Under the pieces are notes generated by a model, which searched no databases, was not told the origin of the DNA, and saw only the letters and a list, made by a program, of their open reading frames with translations. Positions 55,504 to 64,000 of a DNA stretch of 64,000 nucleotides are shown here, piece by piece. The stretch's first letter is position 1, and each line of letters starts with the position of its first letter. The position numbers and the translations under genes are program-made. The stretch is from Microbacterium sp. JZ31 (lineage in GTDB: Bacteria > Actinomycetota > Actinomycetes > Actinomycetales > Microbacteriaceae): NCBI RefSeq assembly GCF_016805985.1, contig NZ_CP017661.1, positions 1,302,001 through 1,366,000 of the forward strand, in the 5' to 3' direction.

Positions 55504-55575
55504 GCGGCGCCCGCGGCCGCGAAGCCGTGCCGCGCCCTGGGCGCGCTCTCCCGGCTGGTGGAGAGGTGGCGCGGT

Positions 55576-55581
55576 TAGACT
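55576..55581 (+). promoter_or_regulatory. -10 element TAGACT upstream of tatA
   Basis: TAGACT is placed to start transcription about 35 nt before the tatA ATG at 55625. The nearer ATG at 55586 is only 4 nt away and is not favoured. Confidence 0.4.
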
Positions 55582-55624
55582 TGCCATGCATCCCGCCCGA
55601 CCGCGAACGACGGAGATCCCCCTC

Positions 55625-55891
55625 ATGCTCGGCAACCTGAACGGCTGGCACCTGCTCATCCTGCTCGCCGTGATCCTGCTCCTGTTCGGTGCGGCGCGCC
55701 TTCCCGCGCTGGCCAAGAGCCTCGGCCAGTCCGCACGACTCTTCCGCGGCGAGATGAAGCAGCTCAAGGCCGAGGACGGCGACACCCCGCCGCCCGCGAC
55801 CGGAACGCAGGCGCAGGGCTACCCCGGGACGGGCGACGCGACGCGACGCGACCCCGACACGGACGATCCGCGCCCCACGAACACCCCGTAG
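55625..55891 (+). CDS. tatA: Sec-independent protein translocase TatA
   Basis: An 88-residue pore-forming Tat subunit: one N-terminal membrane helix (GWHLLILLAVILLLFGAARLP), an amphipathic helix (LAKSLGQSARLFRGEMKQL) and a disordered Pro/Thr/Asp tail. It transports folded twin-arginine substrates with TatC. ATG 55625 gives the standard N-terminus; ATG 55586 would add unrelated residues. tatC follows 2 nt after. Confidence 0.94.
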   Translation: MLGNLNGWHLLILLAVILLLFGAARLPALAKSLGQSARLFRGEMKQLKAEDGDTPPPATGTQAQGYPGTGDATRRDPDTDDPRPTNTP

Positions 55892-55893
55892 CA

Positions 55894-56709
55894 GTGGTGG
55901 CTTCGCAGGCCGCCGCCACCAGCGACGACCAGCCGTACCGCGATCGGCGGATGACGCTGGCGCAGCACCTCGTCGAGCTGCGCCGACGCCTCGTGATCGC
56001 GGCCGCCGCGCTCGTCGTCGGCATGATCGTGGCCTTCTTCGTAACGGATCCGATCATCGCGTTCCTGCTCGGCCCGATCGCGGAGGTCGCCGACCAGCTC
56101 GGCGACGACTTCACGCGGCTCGTCTACACGGGCGTGACGAGCTCGTTCGACATGCGCATGCGCATCGCCTTCGCCATCGGCCTGCTGTTCTCGGCGCCCG
56201 TCTGGCTGTGGCAGATCTGGGCGTACGTCATGCCCGGGCTCACCAGGCGCGAGGTGCGGTACACGATCGGCTTCATGGCCTCCGCCGTCCCGCTGTTCTT
56301 CGCGGGCTGCTACGTGGGCGTGCTGATCATGCCGCACATCCTGCTGCTGATGTCGTCGTTCGTGCCCGATCAGCAGTTCGCCTCGCAGTTCTACGAGGCC
56401 GCGGCGTACTACGACTTCGCGTTCAAGACCGTCACCGTCATCGGGATCGCGTTCGTCTCGCCCGTCTTCCTCGTCGCGCTGAACCTCGCGGGGATCGTGT
56501 CGGGCATGGAGATCCTCAAGGGCTGGCGCGTCGCGATCATCGTCGCGACCGCTTTCGCGGCGGTGTCGACGCCGGCGGCCGACATCGCCTCGATGCTGCT
56601 GCTCGCCGGGGTCCTCGTCGTGCTGTACTTCTGCGCCGTCGGGGTCTCGCTGCTGTTCGACCGGCGTAAGCGCAAGCGCGAACGGGCGCTGCTGGCGGAG
56701 GAGTCATGA
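55894..56709 (+). CDS. tatC: Sec-independent protein translocase TatC
   Basis: A 271-residue, six-helix membrane receptor for twin-arginine signal peptides. Family blocks are MTLAQHLVELRRRL, the periplasmic SSFDMRMRIAF, WLWQIWAYVMPGLTRREVRY and AAVSTPAADIASMLLLAG. GTG 55894 or GTG 55897 begins translation. Its stop overlaps the helY start by 4 nt. No tatB is present, as is common in actinobacterial tatAC clusters. Confidence 0.95.
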   Translation: MVASQAAATSDDQPYRDRRMTLAQHLVELRRRLVIAAAALVVGMIVAFFVTDPIIAFLLGPIAEVADQLGDDFTRLVYTGVTSSFDMRMRIAFAIGLLFSAPVWLWQIWAYVMPGLTRREVRYTIGFMASAVPLFFAGCYVGVLIMPHILLLMSSFVPDQQFASQFYEAAAYYDFAFKTVTVIGIAFVSPVFLVALNLAGIVSGMEILKGWRVAIIVATAFAAVSTPAADIASMLLLAGVLVVLYFCAVGVSLLFDRRKRKRERALLAEES

Positions 56710-59150
56710 CCGATCACAGCCCTGCCGAGCGCTACGCCGCAGCGCGCGAGAACCGGGAGCACCCGCAGACCCACGCGTTCGCCGAGGCGCAGCGGTTCCG
56801 GCTCGACGAGTTTCAGATCGAGGCGTGCCGCGCGCTCGAGGGAGGGCGCAGCGTCCTCGTGGCCGCGCCGACCGGCGCCGGGAAGACGATCGTGGGCGAG
56901 TTCGCGGTGCACCTGGCGATGCAGACGCCGAACCAGAAGGCGTTCTACACGACGCCGATGAAGGCGCTGTCGAACCAGAAGTTCCGCGAGCTGCAGGACG
57001 TCTACGGCGAGGACGAGGTCGGCCTGCTCACGGGCGACACCAACATCAACGGCGACGCGCGCGTCATGGTCATGACGACCGAGGTGCTGCGCAACATGCT
57101 GTACGCCGACTCGCCCGCGCTGCGCGGCCTGCGCTACGTGGTGATGGACGAGGTGCACTACCTCGCCGACCGCTTCCGTGGCGCGGTGTGGGAGGAGGTC
57201 ATCATCCACCTCCCGTCCGACGTCCGGCTCGTGTCGCTCAGCGCGACCGTGTCGAACGCGGAGGAGTTCGGCGACTGGCTCGACACCGTGCGTGGCGAGA
57301 CCGACGTCATCGTGTCGGAGACGCGGCCCGTGCCGCTCGAGCAGCACGTGCTGGTGCGCGGCGACCTGCTGCCGCTGTTCGACGACCGCGCGGGCGTGGC
57401 GACGGCGCAGGTGAACCAGGAGCTCCTGCGGATGCGCGGCGGCCAGGCGTTCGCCGCCAACAGCTCGTTCCTCGAGGCGCGCCGCGGCGGCCGCCGTCGC
57501 GGCGGCTATCACCGGCCGGGGCCGCCGCGCCGGGCCGAGCGGATCGACCGTCCCGAGGTCGTGCAGCTGCTCGAGCGCTCGAACCTGCTGCCCGCGATCT
57601 TCTTCATCTTCAGCCGCGTGGGCTGCGACGCCGCGGTCCAGCAGGTGCGGCGATCCGGCCTGCGCCTGACGACGGCGGACGAGCGTCGCGAAATCCGCGA
57701 GATCGTGCAGTCGCGCACGGCCGCGCTGCCGGACGAGGACCTCGCGGCCCTCGGCTACTGGGAGTGGGTGGAGAACCTCGAACGCGGCGTCGCGTCGCAC
57801 CACGCGGGGCTGCTGCCGGCCTTCAAGGAGGTCGTCGAGGAGCTCTTCCAGCGCAAGCTCGTCAAGGCCGTGTTCGCGACCGAGACGCTCGCACTCGGCA
57901 TCAACATGCCCGCCCGCACGGTGGTGCTCGAGAAGCTCGAGAAATTCAACGGAGAGGCGCGCGTCGCCATCACGTCGGGGGAGTACACGCAGCTCACGGG
58001 TCGAGCGGGCCGCCGCGGCATCGACGTCGAGGGCCACGCGGTCGTCCAGTGGAGCGAGGGGATGGACCCGCAGGCGGTCGCCGCGCTCGCGTCCCGTCGC
58101 ACGTATCCTCTGAACTCGAGCTTCCGGCCGACGTACAACATGGCCGTGAACCTCATCGACCAGTTCGGCCGCGCGCGAGCGCGCGAGGTGCTGGAGTCGT
58201 CGTTCGCGCAGTTCCAGGCCGATCGCGCCGTCGTGGGCCTCGCCCGGCAGGTCAAGGAGGCCGAGGACTCGCTCGCCGGCTACGAGAAGGCGATGACGTG
58301 CGAGCACGGTGACTTCACCGAGTACTCGGGCATCCGGCGCGAGCTGAGCGACCTCGAGAAGCTGAACCGCAAGGACGTCACGGCAGGCCGCGGCACGCGC
58401 GAGAAGCGTCAGCGCGAGATCAACGGGCTGCGCCGCCGTATGCAGCGGCACCCGTGCCATCGCTGCCCCGATCGCGAGAAGCACGCGCGCTGGGCTGAGC
58501 GCTACTGGAAGCTGCGCCGCCAGACCGACAAGACCCGGCGCCAGATCGAGAACCGCACGGGCACTGTCGCGCGCGTGTTCGACCGGATCATCGACGTGCT
58601 CACGACGCTCGACTACGTGCGTCTCGAGGACGACGAGGCGACCCTGACGGCCGCCGGGCGGCGTATGCGGCGGATCTACGGCGAGCGGGATCTGCTCGTC
58701 GCGGAGTCGCTGCGCACCGGGATCTGGAAGAACCTCGACGCCGCCTCGCTCGCGGCGCTCGCCTGCTGCCTCGTGTACGAGCCGCGCGGTCGCGATGACG
58801 GCGGTGCGGATCCGCGCTCCCTTCCGCGCGGCGCATTCCGGCTCGCGCTCGCCGAGACCGAGGAGCTCTGGGCCCGCCTGGACGACCTCGAGCAGGACAA
58901 CCGCCTCCCGGGCACCGAGCCCGTCGCGACGGGCCTCGCGGCCGCGATGCATCTGTGGGCGCGCGGCGGTCTGCTGGATCGCGTGCTGCTGGAGGCCGAC
59001 ATGGCGGCGGGTGACTTCGTGCGCTGGGCGAAGCAGACGATCGACCTGCTCGACCAGCTCTCGCTCGTCGCGGACGGCGAACTGGCCCGGACGGCGCGGC
59101 GCGCCCTCGACGCCGTGCGACGCGGAATCGTCGCGTACAGCTCGGTATGA
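56706..59150 (+). CDS. helY: Ski2/Mtr4-like DEAD/DEAH RNA helicase (HelY)
   Basis: An 814-residue SF2 helicase typical of actinobacteria. Motifs: Walker A AAPTGAGKTIVGEFA, Walker B VMDEVHYLADRFRG, SLSATVSNAEEFGDW, FATETLALGINMPART and LTGRAGRRGID. A central Cys/His segment (HPCHRCPD) and a C-terminal DSHCT-like domain follow. It likely acts in RNA turnover. The ends overlap tatC and lnt by 4 nt each, as in the mycobacterial tatA-tatC-helY cluster. Confidence 0.95.
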   Translation: MTDHSPAERYAAARENREHPQTHAFAEAQRFRLDEFQIEACRALEGGRSVLVAAPTGAGKTIVGEFAVHLAMQTPNQKAFYTTPMKALSNQKFRELQDVYGEDEVGLLTGDTNINGDARVMVMTTEVLRNMLYADSPALRGLRYVVMDEVHYLADRFRGAVWEEVIIHLPSDVRLVSLSATVSNAEEFGDWLDTVRGETDVIVSETRPVPLEQHVLVRGDLLPLFDDRAGVATAQVNQELLRMRGGQAFAANSSFLEARRGGRRRGGYHRPGPPRRAERIDRPEVVQLLERSNLLPAIFFIFSRVGCDAAVQQVRRSGLRLTTADERREIREIVQSRTAALPDEDLAALGYWEWVENLERGVASHHAGLLPAFKEVVEELFQRKLVKAVFATETLALGINMPARTVVLEKLEKFNGEARVAITSGEYTQLTGRAGRRGIDVEGHAVVQWSEGMDPQAVAALASRRTYPLNSSFRPTYNMAVNLIDQFGRARAREVLESSFAQFQADRAVVGLARQVKEAEDSLAGYEKAMTCEHGDFTEYSGIRRELSDLEKLNRKDVTAGRGTREKRQREINGLRRRMQRHPCHRCPDREKHARWAERYWKLRRQTDKTRRQIENRTGTVARVFDRIIDVLTTLDYVRLEDDEATLTAAGRRMRRIYGERDLLVAESLRTGIWKNLDAASLAALACCLVYEPRGRDDGGADPRSLPRGAFRLALAETEELWARLDDLEQDNRLPGTEPVATGLAAAMHLWARGGLLDRVLLEADMAAGDFVRWAKQTIDLLDQLSLVADGELARTARRALDAVRRGIVAYSSV

Positions 59151-60850
59151 GTGGCACGCGTACGCCGTCCGCCGCTCGCGCCCAGCGGAGCGGCTCGCGG
59201 AAGAGCGGCACGCCGAGAGGCGACGCCCGCAAGAGCACGCGGCCGGCCCCGGCCCGGCCGCTTCTGCCGCTGTGGGCGGCGACGATCGCCGCCGCGGTCG
59301 GCGGCCTCGCGCTCGACGCGTCGTTCCCGTCGCTCGGCATCTGGGCTCTCGCCCCCGTGGCGGTCAGCCTGTCGCTCGTGTCGCTGATCGGCCGCACGGC
59401 CCGCGGCGCGCTGCTCGTGGGGCTCGCGTTCGGCGGGTTCTTCTGGTTCCCGCACATCGACTGGTCGGCGAGCTTCCTCGGCGACAATCCGCAGGCGTGG
59501 CTGCCGTGGATGGCCCTCGCGGGCCTGCAGACGGTCTTCACCGGAGTCGGCGCGATTCCGATGGCGCTCGTGTACGGCTGGTTCCGAGGCGGCCGGTGGG
59601 CCCGCCTGATCCTGCTGCCGCTGCTGATCGGCGCCCTGTGGACCGCGCGCGAGCTCATCACGGGCAGCTGGCCATATGGCGGCTTCGCGTGGGGCCGGAT
59701 CGGCATGAGTCAGTCCGAGAGCCCGCTCGCGCACGTCGCATCGTGGGTGGGGGTGAGCGGCCTCACGTTCCTGATCGTCGTCTTCTGCGCGGCGGTGATC
59801 GAGGTCGTGCGGCTGCGCTCGTGGCGGCCGATGTCGCTCGTGCCTGCGGCGGCACTGGCGCTCATCCTGCTCGTGCTGCCACAGTGGCAGACCTCGGCGG
59901 CCGGCACGCTGAGGGTCGGCGCGGTGCAGGGGAACGGCCCGACCGCGTACTTCGACGAACGCGAGGACTGGGCGGTGCTCGACGCGCAGCTCGAGGCCTC
60001 CGCACCGCTCGAGGACGAGCAGGTCGACCTCGTCGTATGGCCGGAGGGCGGCGTCGAGTACGACCCGCTGCAGGAGCCGATCACGGACGACCGGCTCACG
60101 GAGGCCGCGCGTGCGTACGGCGCGCCGATCCTCATGAACGCCGCCTCGGTCGACGGCGAGGACGTCTTCAACACGTCCATGCTGTGGACGGCCGAGGGCG
60201 AGGACGTCGCGGGAGGACTTCAGACGCACGCGAAGCGGCATCCGGTGCCGTTCGGCGAGTATGTGCCGGATCGGCCGTTCTTCGAGGCGATCGTGCCCGA
60301 CCTGATCGGGATGATCGGGAGGGAGTACACGCCGGGCACCGACGCGCCGGTCGTGCGGGTCGGCGACACGGTCGTGGGCCTCGCGATCTGCTTCGATGTG
60401 ATCGCGGACGACCTCATCCGCGAGGGCGCGACCGGGGGCGCGCAGGTCTACGTGTTCCAGACCAACAACGCAGACTTCCGCGGCACGGACGAGAACCTTC
60501 AGCAGCTCGCGTTCGCCCGCATGCGCGCGATCGAGACGGGCCGCACCGTCGTCAACCTGTCGACGGTCGGGACGAGCCAGATCATCGCGCCGGACGGCGC
60601 ATCCGTGTCGTCTCTCGGGGTCGACGAGGCCGGGGCGCTGATCGGCGACGTCGAGCTGCGAGACGGCCTCACGCCTGCCGTGGTGGTGGGCGGCGCGGTG
60701 CAGCAGATCCTGCTGTGGGGTGCGATGGCCGGCCTTGCGCTCGTCGCCCTCCTGCACTTCACGCACGGCCCGTCGGGACCGGCCGCGCGCCGCACTCCGA
60801 CCCGGCGCACCCGCTCCGACGTCCAGCGCGTCCAGGCGATGTTCCGCTGA
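59147..60850 (+). CDS. lnt: Apolipoprotein N-acyltransferase
   Basis: It adds the third acyl chain to lipoprotein N-termini in the membrane. The 567-residue protein has an N-terminal membrane region of about eight helices and a C-terminal nitrilase domain with catalytic Glu300 (WPEGG), Lys363 (KRHPVPFGEYVP) and Cys415 (AICFDV). The N-terminal ~45 residues are basic and low in complexity. It overlaps helY by 4 nt; clients are lipoproteins such as the FKBP at 52497. Confidence 0.94.
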   Translation: MSGTRTPSAARAQRSGSRKSGTPRGDARKSTRPAPARPLLPLWAATIAAAVGGLALDASFPSLGIWALAPVAVSLSLVSLIGRTARGALLVGLAFGGFFWFPHIDWSASFLGDNPQAWLPWMALAGLQTVFTGVGAIPMALVYGWFRGGRWARLILLPLLIGALWTARELITGSWPYGGFAWGRIGMSQSESPLAHVASWVGVSGLTFLIVVFCAAVIEVVRLRSWRPMSLVPAAALALILLVLPQWQTSAAGTLRVGAVQGNGPTAYFDEREDWAVLDAQLEASAPLEDEQVDLVVWPEGGVEYDPLQEPITDDRLTEAARAYGAPILMNAASVDGEDVFNTSMLWTAEGEDVAGGLQTHAKRHPVPFGEYVPDRPFFEAIVPDLIGMIGREYTPGTDAPVVRVGDTVVGLAICFDVIADDLIREGATGGAQVYVFQTNNADFRGTDENLQQLAFARMRAIETGRTVVNLSTVGTSQIIAPDGASVSSLGVDEAGALIGDVELRDGLTPAVVVGGAVQQILLWGAMAGLALVALLHFTHGPSGPAARRTPTRRTRSDVQRVQAMFR

Positions 60851-60897
60851 GCCGTGCCTCCCGTGAAGCTGATGCGCGCTCAGACCCGTATCGCGCG

Positions 60898-61410
60898 ATG
60901 ACGGCGCGGCGGATCCTGCTTGTGCGGCATGCGATGCCGGCTGCGGATGCGGCGACGCCTCCGCGCGAATGGCCTCTCTCGGGTGACGGGCACGCGCGCG
61001 CAGTCCAGCTCCGCCACCGCATCCCGGATGAGGCGACTCTTCTGTGCAGCGACGAGCGGAAGGCGATCGAGACGCTGGAGAGCGCGACGGGCCGCGCGCC
61101 TGTCATCGATGCGCGCTTCGGTGAGGTCCGCCGTCCCGGTGAGCCGTTCGACGATCAGGCCACGGCGCGTAGACGCGCGTGGGTGGAAGGCCGGCTGGAC
61201 GAGCGCCACATCGGCTGGGAGAGTCCGCTCCGCGCCGCCGCCCGTTTGGACGAGGCGGTGCGCGCGCACGCCGGCGACCCCGTGATCGGAACGCACGGGA
61301 TGATCCTCTCCGCCTGGCTGGTCAGCCGAGGGATCCTCACGCGCGGCGCCGAGGCAGGTCTGTTCTGGGCGTCCCTTGGCTTTCCGGATCTCGTCGACGT
61401 CAGGATCTGA
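60898..61410 (+). CDS. Histidine phosphatase family protein
   Basis: A 170-residue member with catalytic RHAM near residue 10 (LLVRHAMPAADA), a Ser/Glu-rich substrate part and a second His in GTHGMILSAW. It is shorter than the phosphatase at 40324 and uses RHA rather than RHG. The substrate is unknown. It lies 47 nt after lnt. Confidence 0.8.
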   Translation: MTARRILLVRHAMPAADAATPPREWPLSGDGHARAVQLRHRIPDEATLLCSDERKAIETLESATGRAPVIDARFGEVRRPGEPFDDQATARRRAWVEGRLDERHIGWESPLRAAARLDEAVRAHAGDPVIGTHGMILSAWLVSRGILTRGAEAGLFWASLGFPDLVDVRI

Positions 61411-61590
61411 GTCGGTTCGGGCCGGATGCAGGCTGAGCGGCCGGCGTGCAGGCTCATCCGCCCCTCCGTGCGACACGCGTCACAGCCGGCCGGTCCGCGG
61501 GCCGCTCCGGCCGCTCGGCCTGCCGTGCGTCGAGCGCTGACGCGCTCCGCGACCGGATGCAACCCCCTCGGCGGCGCGGCGTCGGCTTCG

Positions 61591-61596
61591 TAGGAT
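61591..61596 (+). promoter_or_regulatory. -10 element TAGGAT, leaderless promoter
   Basis: TAGGAT ends 6 nt before ATG 61603. Confidence 0.5.
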
Positions 61597-61602
61597 CGGG
61601 GC

Positions 61603-61821
61603 ATGACGATCGATGGAACGCCTGACGAGATCGAGAAGAGCTGGTGGTACAACTCGCGCACGGGCGAGGTGGAGCACGGGCCCGAATCGCCCTCGATGAA
61701 CCGCATCGGGCCCTTCGCGAGCGAGGAGGAGGCGCGCCGTGCCCCCGAGACGCTGGCCGCGCGCTCCAAGGCCTGGGAGGACGAGGACCGGCGGGAGGAC
61801 AGCTGGGGCGGCACGCCCTGA
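61603..61821 (+). CDS. Small conserved SPOR-like protein
   Basis: A 72-residue acidic soluble protein with WWYNSRTGEVEHGPESP and GPFASEEEARRAPE, a short pattern often annotated SPOR-domain-like in actinobacteria, where its function is unknown. The leaderless -10 and good codon bias argue that it is real. It lies between a phosphatase gene and glnA. Confidence 0.75.
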   Translation: MTIDGTPDEIEKSWWYNSRTGEVEHGPESPSMNRIGPFASEEEARRAPETLAARSKAWEDEDRREDSWGGTP

Positions 61822-61896
61822 TTCCACGCGGCGTGCCGCGTCGCCGACGCCCCCTGCGGAGCGCGTCGGTGACGCGGTCGCGCACCCTTCGACCAG

Positions 61897-61902
61897 TAGG
61901 CT
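61897..61902 (+). promoter_or_regulatory. -10 element TAGGCT upstream of glnA
   Basis: TAGGCT lies 56 nt before the glnA ATG, giving a leader of about 50 nt with GAAGGGA before the start. Confidence 0.45.
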
Positions 61903-61958
61903 GATCGAGCGGCACAGCGGCCGCGCTCACCGGCCCACGCCACTCCCGAAGGGACACG

Positions 61959-63296
61959 ATGGACAAGCAGCGGGACTTCGTACTGCGCACGATCGAGGAG
62001 CGCGGCGTCAAGTTCGTGCGCCTCTGGTTCACGGACGTCGTCGGAACGCTGAAGTCCGTCGCGATCGCCCCCGCGGAGGTCGAGGGCGCGTTCAGCGAGG
62101 GCATCGGCTTCGACGGATCGGCGATCGAGGGCCTCACGCGCACGTACGAGTCCGATCTGCTCGCGCACCCGGATCCCACGACCTTCCAGATCCTGCCGTG
62201 GCGCGGCGAGATCGACCCGACCGCCCGGATGTTCTGCGACCTCACCACGCCGGATGGGCAGCCCGCCGTGGCGGACCCGCGCAACGTCCTCAAGCGCACG
62301 CTCGCCAAGGCCGCGGACGCCGGCTTCACGTTCTACACGCACCCCGAGATCGAGTTCTACCTGCTCAAGTCGGCGACGCCGGGCGAGGACGGGCTCGAGC
62401 CGGTCGACCGCGCGGGCTACTTCGACAACGTCCCCGGCGGAACGGCGCACGACTTCCGCCGCCGTTCGGTGCGGATGCTCGAGGACCTCGGCATCTCGGT
62501 CGAGTACAGCCACCACGAGGGCGGCCCGGGGCAGAACGAGATCGACCTGCGCTACGCGGACGGCCTCACGATGGCCGACAACATCATGACCTTCCGCACG
62601 GTCGTGAAGGAGGTCGCGATCGAGGAGGGCGTGCACGCCACGTTCATGCCGAAGCCGCTCCATGGCGAGCCCGGCAGCGGCATGCACACCCACATGTCGC
62701 TGTTCGAGGGCGACACGAACGCGTTCTACGAGGAGGGCGCGGAGTACCAGCTCTCCAAGATCGGCCGCCGGTTCATTGCGGGCCTGCTGCGCCACGCGAA
62801 CGAGATCTCGCTCGTGACGAACCAGTTCGTCAACTCGTACAAGCGCCTGTGGGGCGGCGACGAGGCGCCGAGCTACATCACGTGGGGTCACAACAACCGC
62901 TCGGCGCTCGTGCGCGTGCCGATGTACAAGCCGGGCAAGAGCCAGTCGGCGCGCATCGAGCACCGCGGCATCGACTCGGCGGCGAACCCGTACCTGGCGT
63001 ACGCGCTCATGCTCGCCGCGGGTCTGAAGGGCATCGAGGAGGAGTACGAGCTTCCCGCCGAGGCCGAGGACAACGTGTGGGCCCTGAGCGACTCCGAGCG
63101 CCGCGCACTCGGATACCGCCGCCTGCCCTCCAGCCTGTACGACGCCATCGGGCACATGGAGGACAGCGAGCTCGTGGCCGAGACGCTCGGCGAGCAGGTG
63201 TTCAGCTACGTGCTGAGCAACAAGCGCCGCGAGTACGAGCAGTACCGTGCGCAGGTGACGCCGTTCGAGCTGAAGCACAGCCTCGACATCATCTGA
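61959..63296 (+). CDS. glnA2: Glutamine synthetase (GlnA2-like)
   Basis: It makes glutamine from glutamate, ammonia and ATP. The 445-residue length fits the shorter GSI class rather than the ~470-residue main GlnA. Motifs: GFDGSAIEG (N-terminal), FYTHPEIEFYL, HHEGGPGQNEID, the metal/ATP site HATFMPKPLHGEPGSGMH, and SARIEHRGIDSAANPYL. Where adenylylated GSI has NLYDLPPEE this protein has NVWALSDSE, with Trp374 in place of the Tyr, so it is probably not adenylylated. Confidence 0.93.
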   Translation: MDKQRDFVLRTIEERGVKFVRLWFTDVVGTLKSVAIAPAEVEGAFSEGIGFDGSAIEGLTRTYESDLLAHPDPTTFQILPWRGEIDPTARMFCDLTTPDGQPAVADPRNVLKRTLAKAADAGFTFYTHPEIEFYLLKSATPGEDGLEPVDRAGYFDNVPGGTAHDFRRRSVRMLEDLGISVEYSHHEGGPGQNEIDLRYADGLTMADNIMTFRTVVKEVAIEEGVHATFMPKPLHGEPGSGMHTHMSLFEGDTNAFYEEGAEYQLSKIGRRFIAGLLRHANEISLVTNQFVNSYKRLWGGDEAPSYITWGHNNRSALVRVPMYKPGKSQSARIEHRGIDSAANPYLAYALMLAAGLKGIEEEYELPAEAEDNVWALSDSERRALGYRRLPSSLYDAIGHMEDSELVAETLGEQVFSYVLSNKRREYEQYRAQVTPFELKHSLDII

Positions 63297-63306
63297 GCCC
63301 CGCTCC

Positions 63307-64000
63307 ATGACCCCGGATCGCGCGTCGTCGCTGACGCACCTCGCACGACTGGGCTTCTCGCGCTTCGACGAGGCGGACGACCAGCTCGCCGAGCTCGGGC
63401 AGCTCGTCGGGATGGATCGTCAGACGCTGCTGGCGGATGCCGCGCAGGCGGCGGATCCGGATGAGGCGCTCGCGGGACTCGTGCGCATCGCGCGTCGCGA
63501 CGAGCGGGCGGTGCGCGACGTGCTGCACCACGCGCGCGGGCGTGAGGTCGCCTGGCGGTTGCTCGGCGCCTCGCGGGGCTTCGCCGACTTCTACCTGCGC
63601 CGACCGGAGCGGCTCGCCGACCTGCCGGGGGCGGGACGCCGGCTGCCCACGGGGGAGGAGCTGCGCCGCACGCTCGGCGCCGCGATCGGCGCCGATGAGG
63701 CCGGCTTCGCGGCATCCGGCGACGACACGTCCTGGATCGCCCTGCGGGTCGCCTACCGCTCGGTCATCGCGGAGATCGCCGCCTACGACCTGACCCACCC
63801 CGACCCGGTGTCAGTGGTCGACGCGGTCTCGGCCGCGCTGGCGGACGCCGCCGGCGCGGTGCTCGAGGCGTCTCTCGCCGTCGCGCGGGCGAAGGTCGCC
63901 GGCACGACGGGCTTCGGCGGATTCGGCCGCGACGAGGTCGCGCAGACGCGGCTCGCGGTCATCGGCATGGGGAAGTCGGGGGCACGGGAGCTGAACTACG
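63307..64000 (+). CDS. glnE: Glutamate-ammonia-ligase adenylyltransferase GlnE, N-terminal part
   Basis: Only the first 231 codons are in the window. GlnE adds and removes AMP on glutamine synthetase. The N-terminal helical region (LTHLARLGFSRFDEADDQL) is followed by RGREVAWRLLGASRGFADFYLRRPE and ends at the first nucleotidyltransferase signature, GMGKSGARELNY (from residue 220). ATG 63307 is 10 nt after glnA2. The rest of this long protein lies outside. Confidence 0.9.
   Translation, partial: MTPDRASSLTHLARLGFSRFDEADDQLAELGQLVGMDRQTLLADAAQAADPDEALAGLVRIARRDERAVRDVLHHARGREVAWRLLGASRGFADFYLRRPERLADLPGAGRRLPTGEELRRTLGAAIGADEAGFAASGDDTSWIALRVAYRSVIAEIAAYDLTHPDPVSVVDAVSAALADAAGAVLEASLAVARAKVAGTTGFGGFGRDEVAQTRLAVIGMGKSGARELNY

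Noticed and set aside
56409..58952. An 847-codon minus-strand open frame under tatC and helY
   Set aside because: The plus strand carries complete helicase motifs; the antisense product is Arg/Val/Leu-biased with no domain.
61411..61590. Several short G+C palindromes between the phosphatase gene and the small gene at 61603
   Set aside because: They are short and mutually overlapping, as expected by chance in DNA of this composition; no stable single stem stands out.
61155..63308. A 717-codon minus-strand open frame under glnA2
   Set aside because: It covers a clear glutamine synthetase on the other strand and has no promoter or family motif.

Overview
This window is a high-GC actinobacterial chromosome segment, most likely from the Microbacteriaceae and Microbacterium-like. 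The evidence is the gene set (RbpA, OpcA, PafBC, HelY, a DtxR-type iron box, a BioQ-type biotin regulator), the strong G/C bias at third codon positions, frequent GTG starts, and many leaderless promoters of the form TAnnnT placed 6-8 nt before the start codon. It is almost entirely core housekeeping DNA. I see no transposase, phage gene, CRISPR array or toxin-antitoxin pair.

Layout. 1-4314 (+): the end of superoxide dismutase, then the lower-glycolysis genes gap, pgk and tpiA, then secG and rbpA. 4500-12576 (-): the pentose phosphate operon tkt-tal-pgi-zwf-opcA-pgl, in which all five junctions are 4-nt start/stop overlaps. 12867-17504: heme o synthase (ctaB) with an MFS exporter, a small membrane protein, a YbhB-like protein, and heme A synthase (ctaA, -). 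17739-21829 (+): a SUF Fe-S assembly operon sufB-sufD-Rieske-sufC-sufT, without sufR, sufS or sufU in the cluster. 21906-25501: a MalY-like aminotransferase, an MFS protein, and an iron-regulated siderophore-interacting protein with its own DtxR box. 25503-28389: a divergent BioQ-like TetR gene and the biotin ECF transporter bioY-bioM-bioN, followed by a CHY zinc-finger gene, with paired palindromic operators between the two arms. 28533-36279: an ABC-F protein, a DJ-1/PfpI protein, SURF1 and two small genes, FabG, hydrolases, SerB, an ABC ATPase and ribosomal protein L31 type B. 36457-45932: a DnaQ-like exonuclease with a repetitive N-terminus, hydrolases, an Lrp/AsnC regulator, topoisomerase IB, a sirtuin, a SpoU methylase and an SF2 helicase. 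46001-50536: a VIT-family transporter, tRNA-Leu(GAG), an M20 peptidase, UppP and a PAC2 protein. 50703-60850 (+): HAD-trmI, an FKBP lipoprotein, pafB-pafC, tatA-tatC-helY-lnt. 60898-64000 (+): a phosphatase, a small protein, glutamine synthetase and the start of glnE.

How the parts fit together. The glycolytic and pentose phosphate blocks sit tail to tail around a hairpin-rich spacer and together cover central carbon flow. ctaA and ctaB make heme A for cytochrome oxidase, and a SURF1-type oxidase assembly factor lies about 14 kb away. The Sec/Tat parts (secG, tatA, tatC) and lnt handle export and lipoprotein maturation; the FKBP lipoprotein is a plausible client. Notable points are the repeat elements at 4357-4484, 36335-36420 and 40918-41062, the tandem BioQ-like operators, the absence of Pup-proteasome genes between trmI and pafBC, and a glutamine synthetase next to glnE that carries Trp where the adenylylation Tyr is expected.
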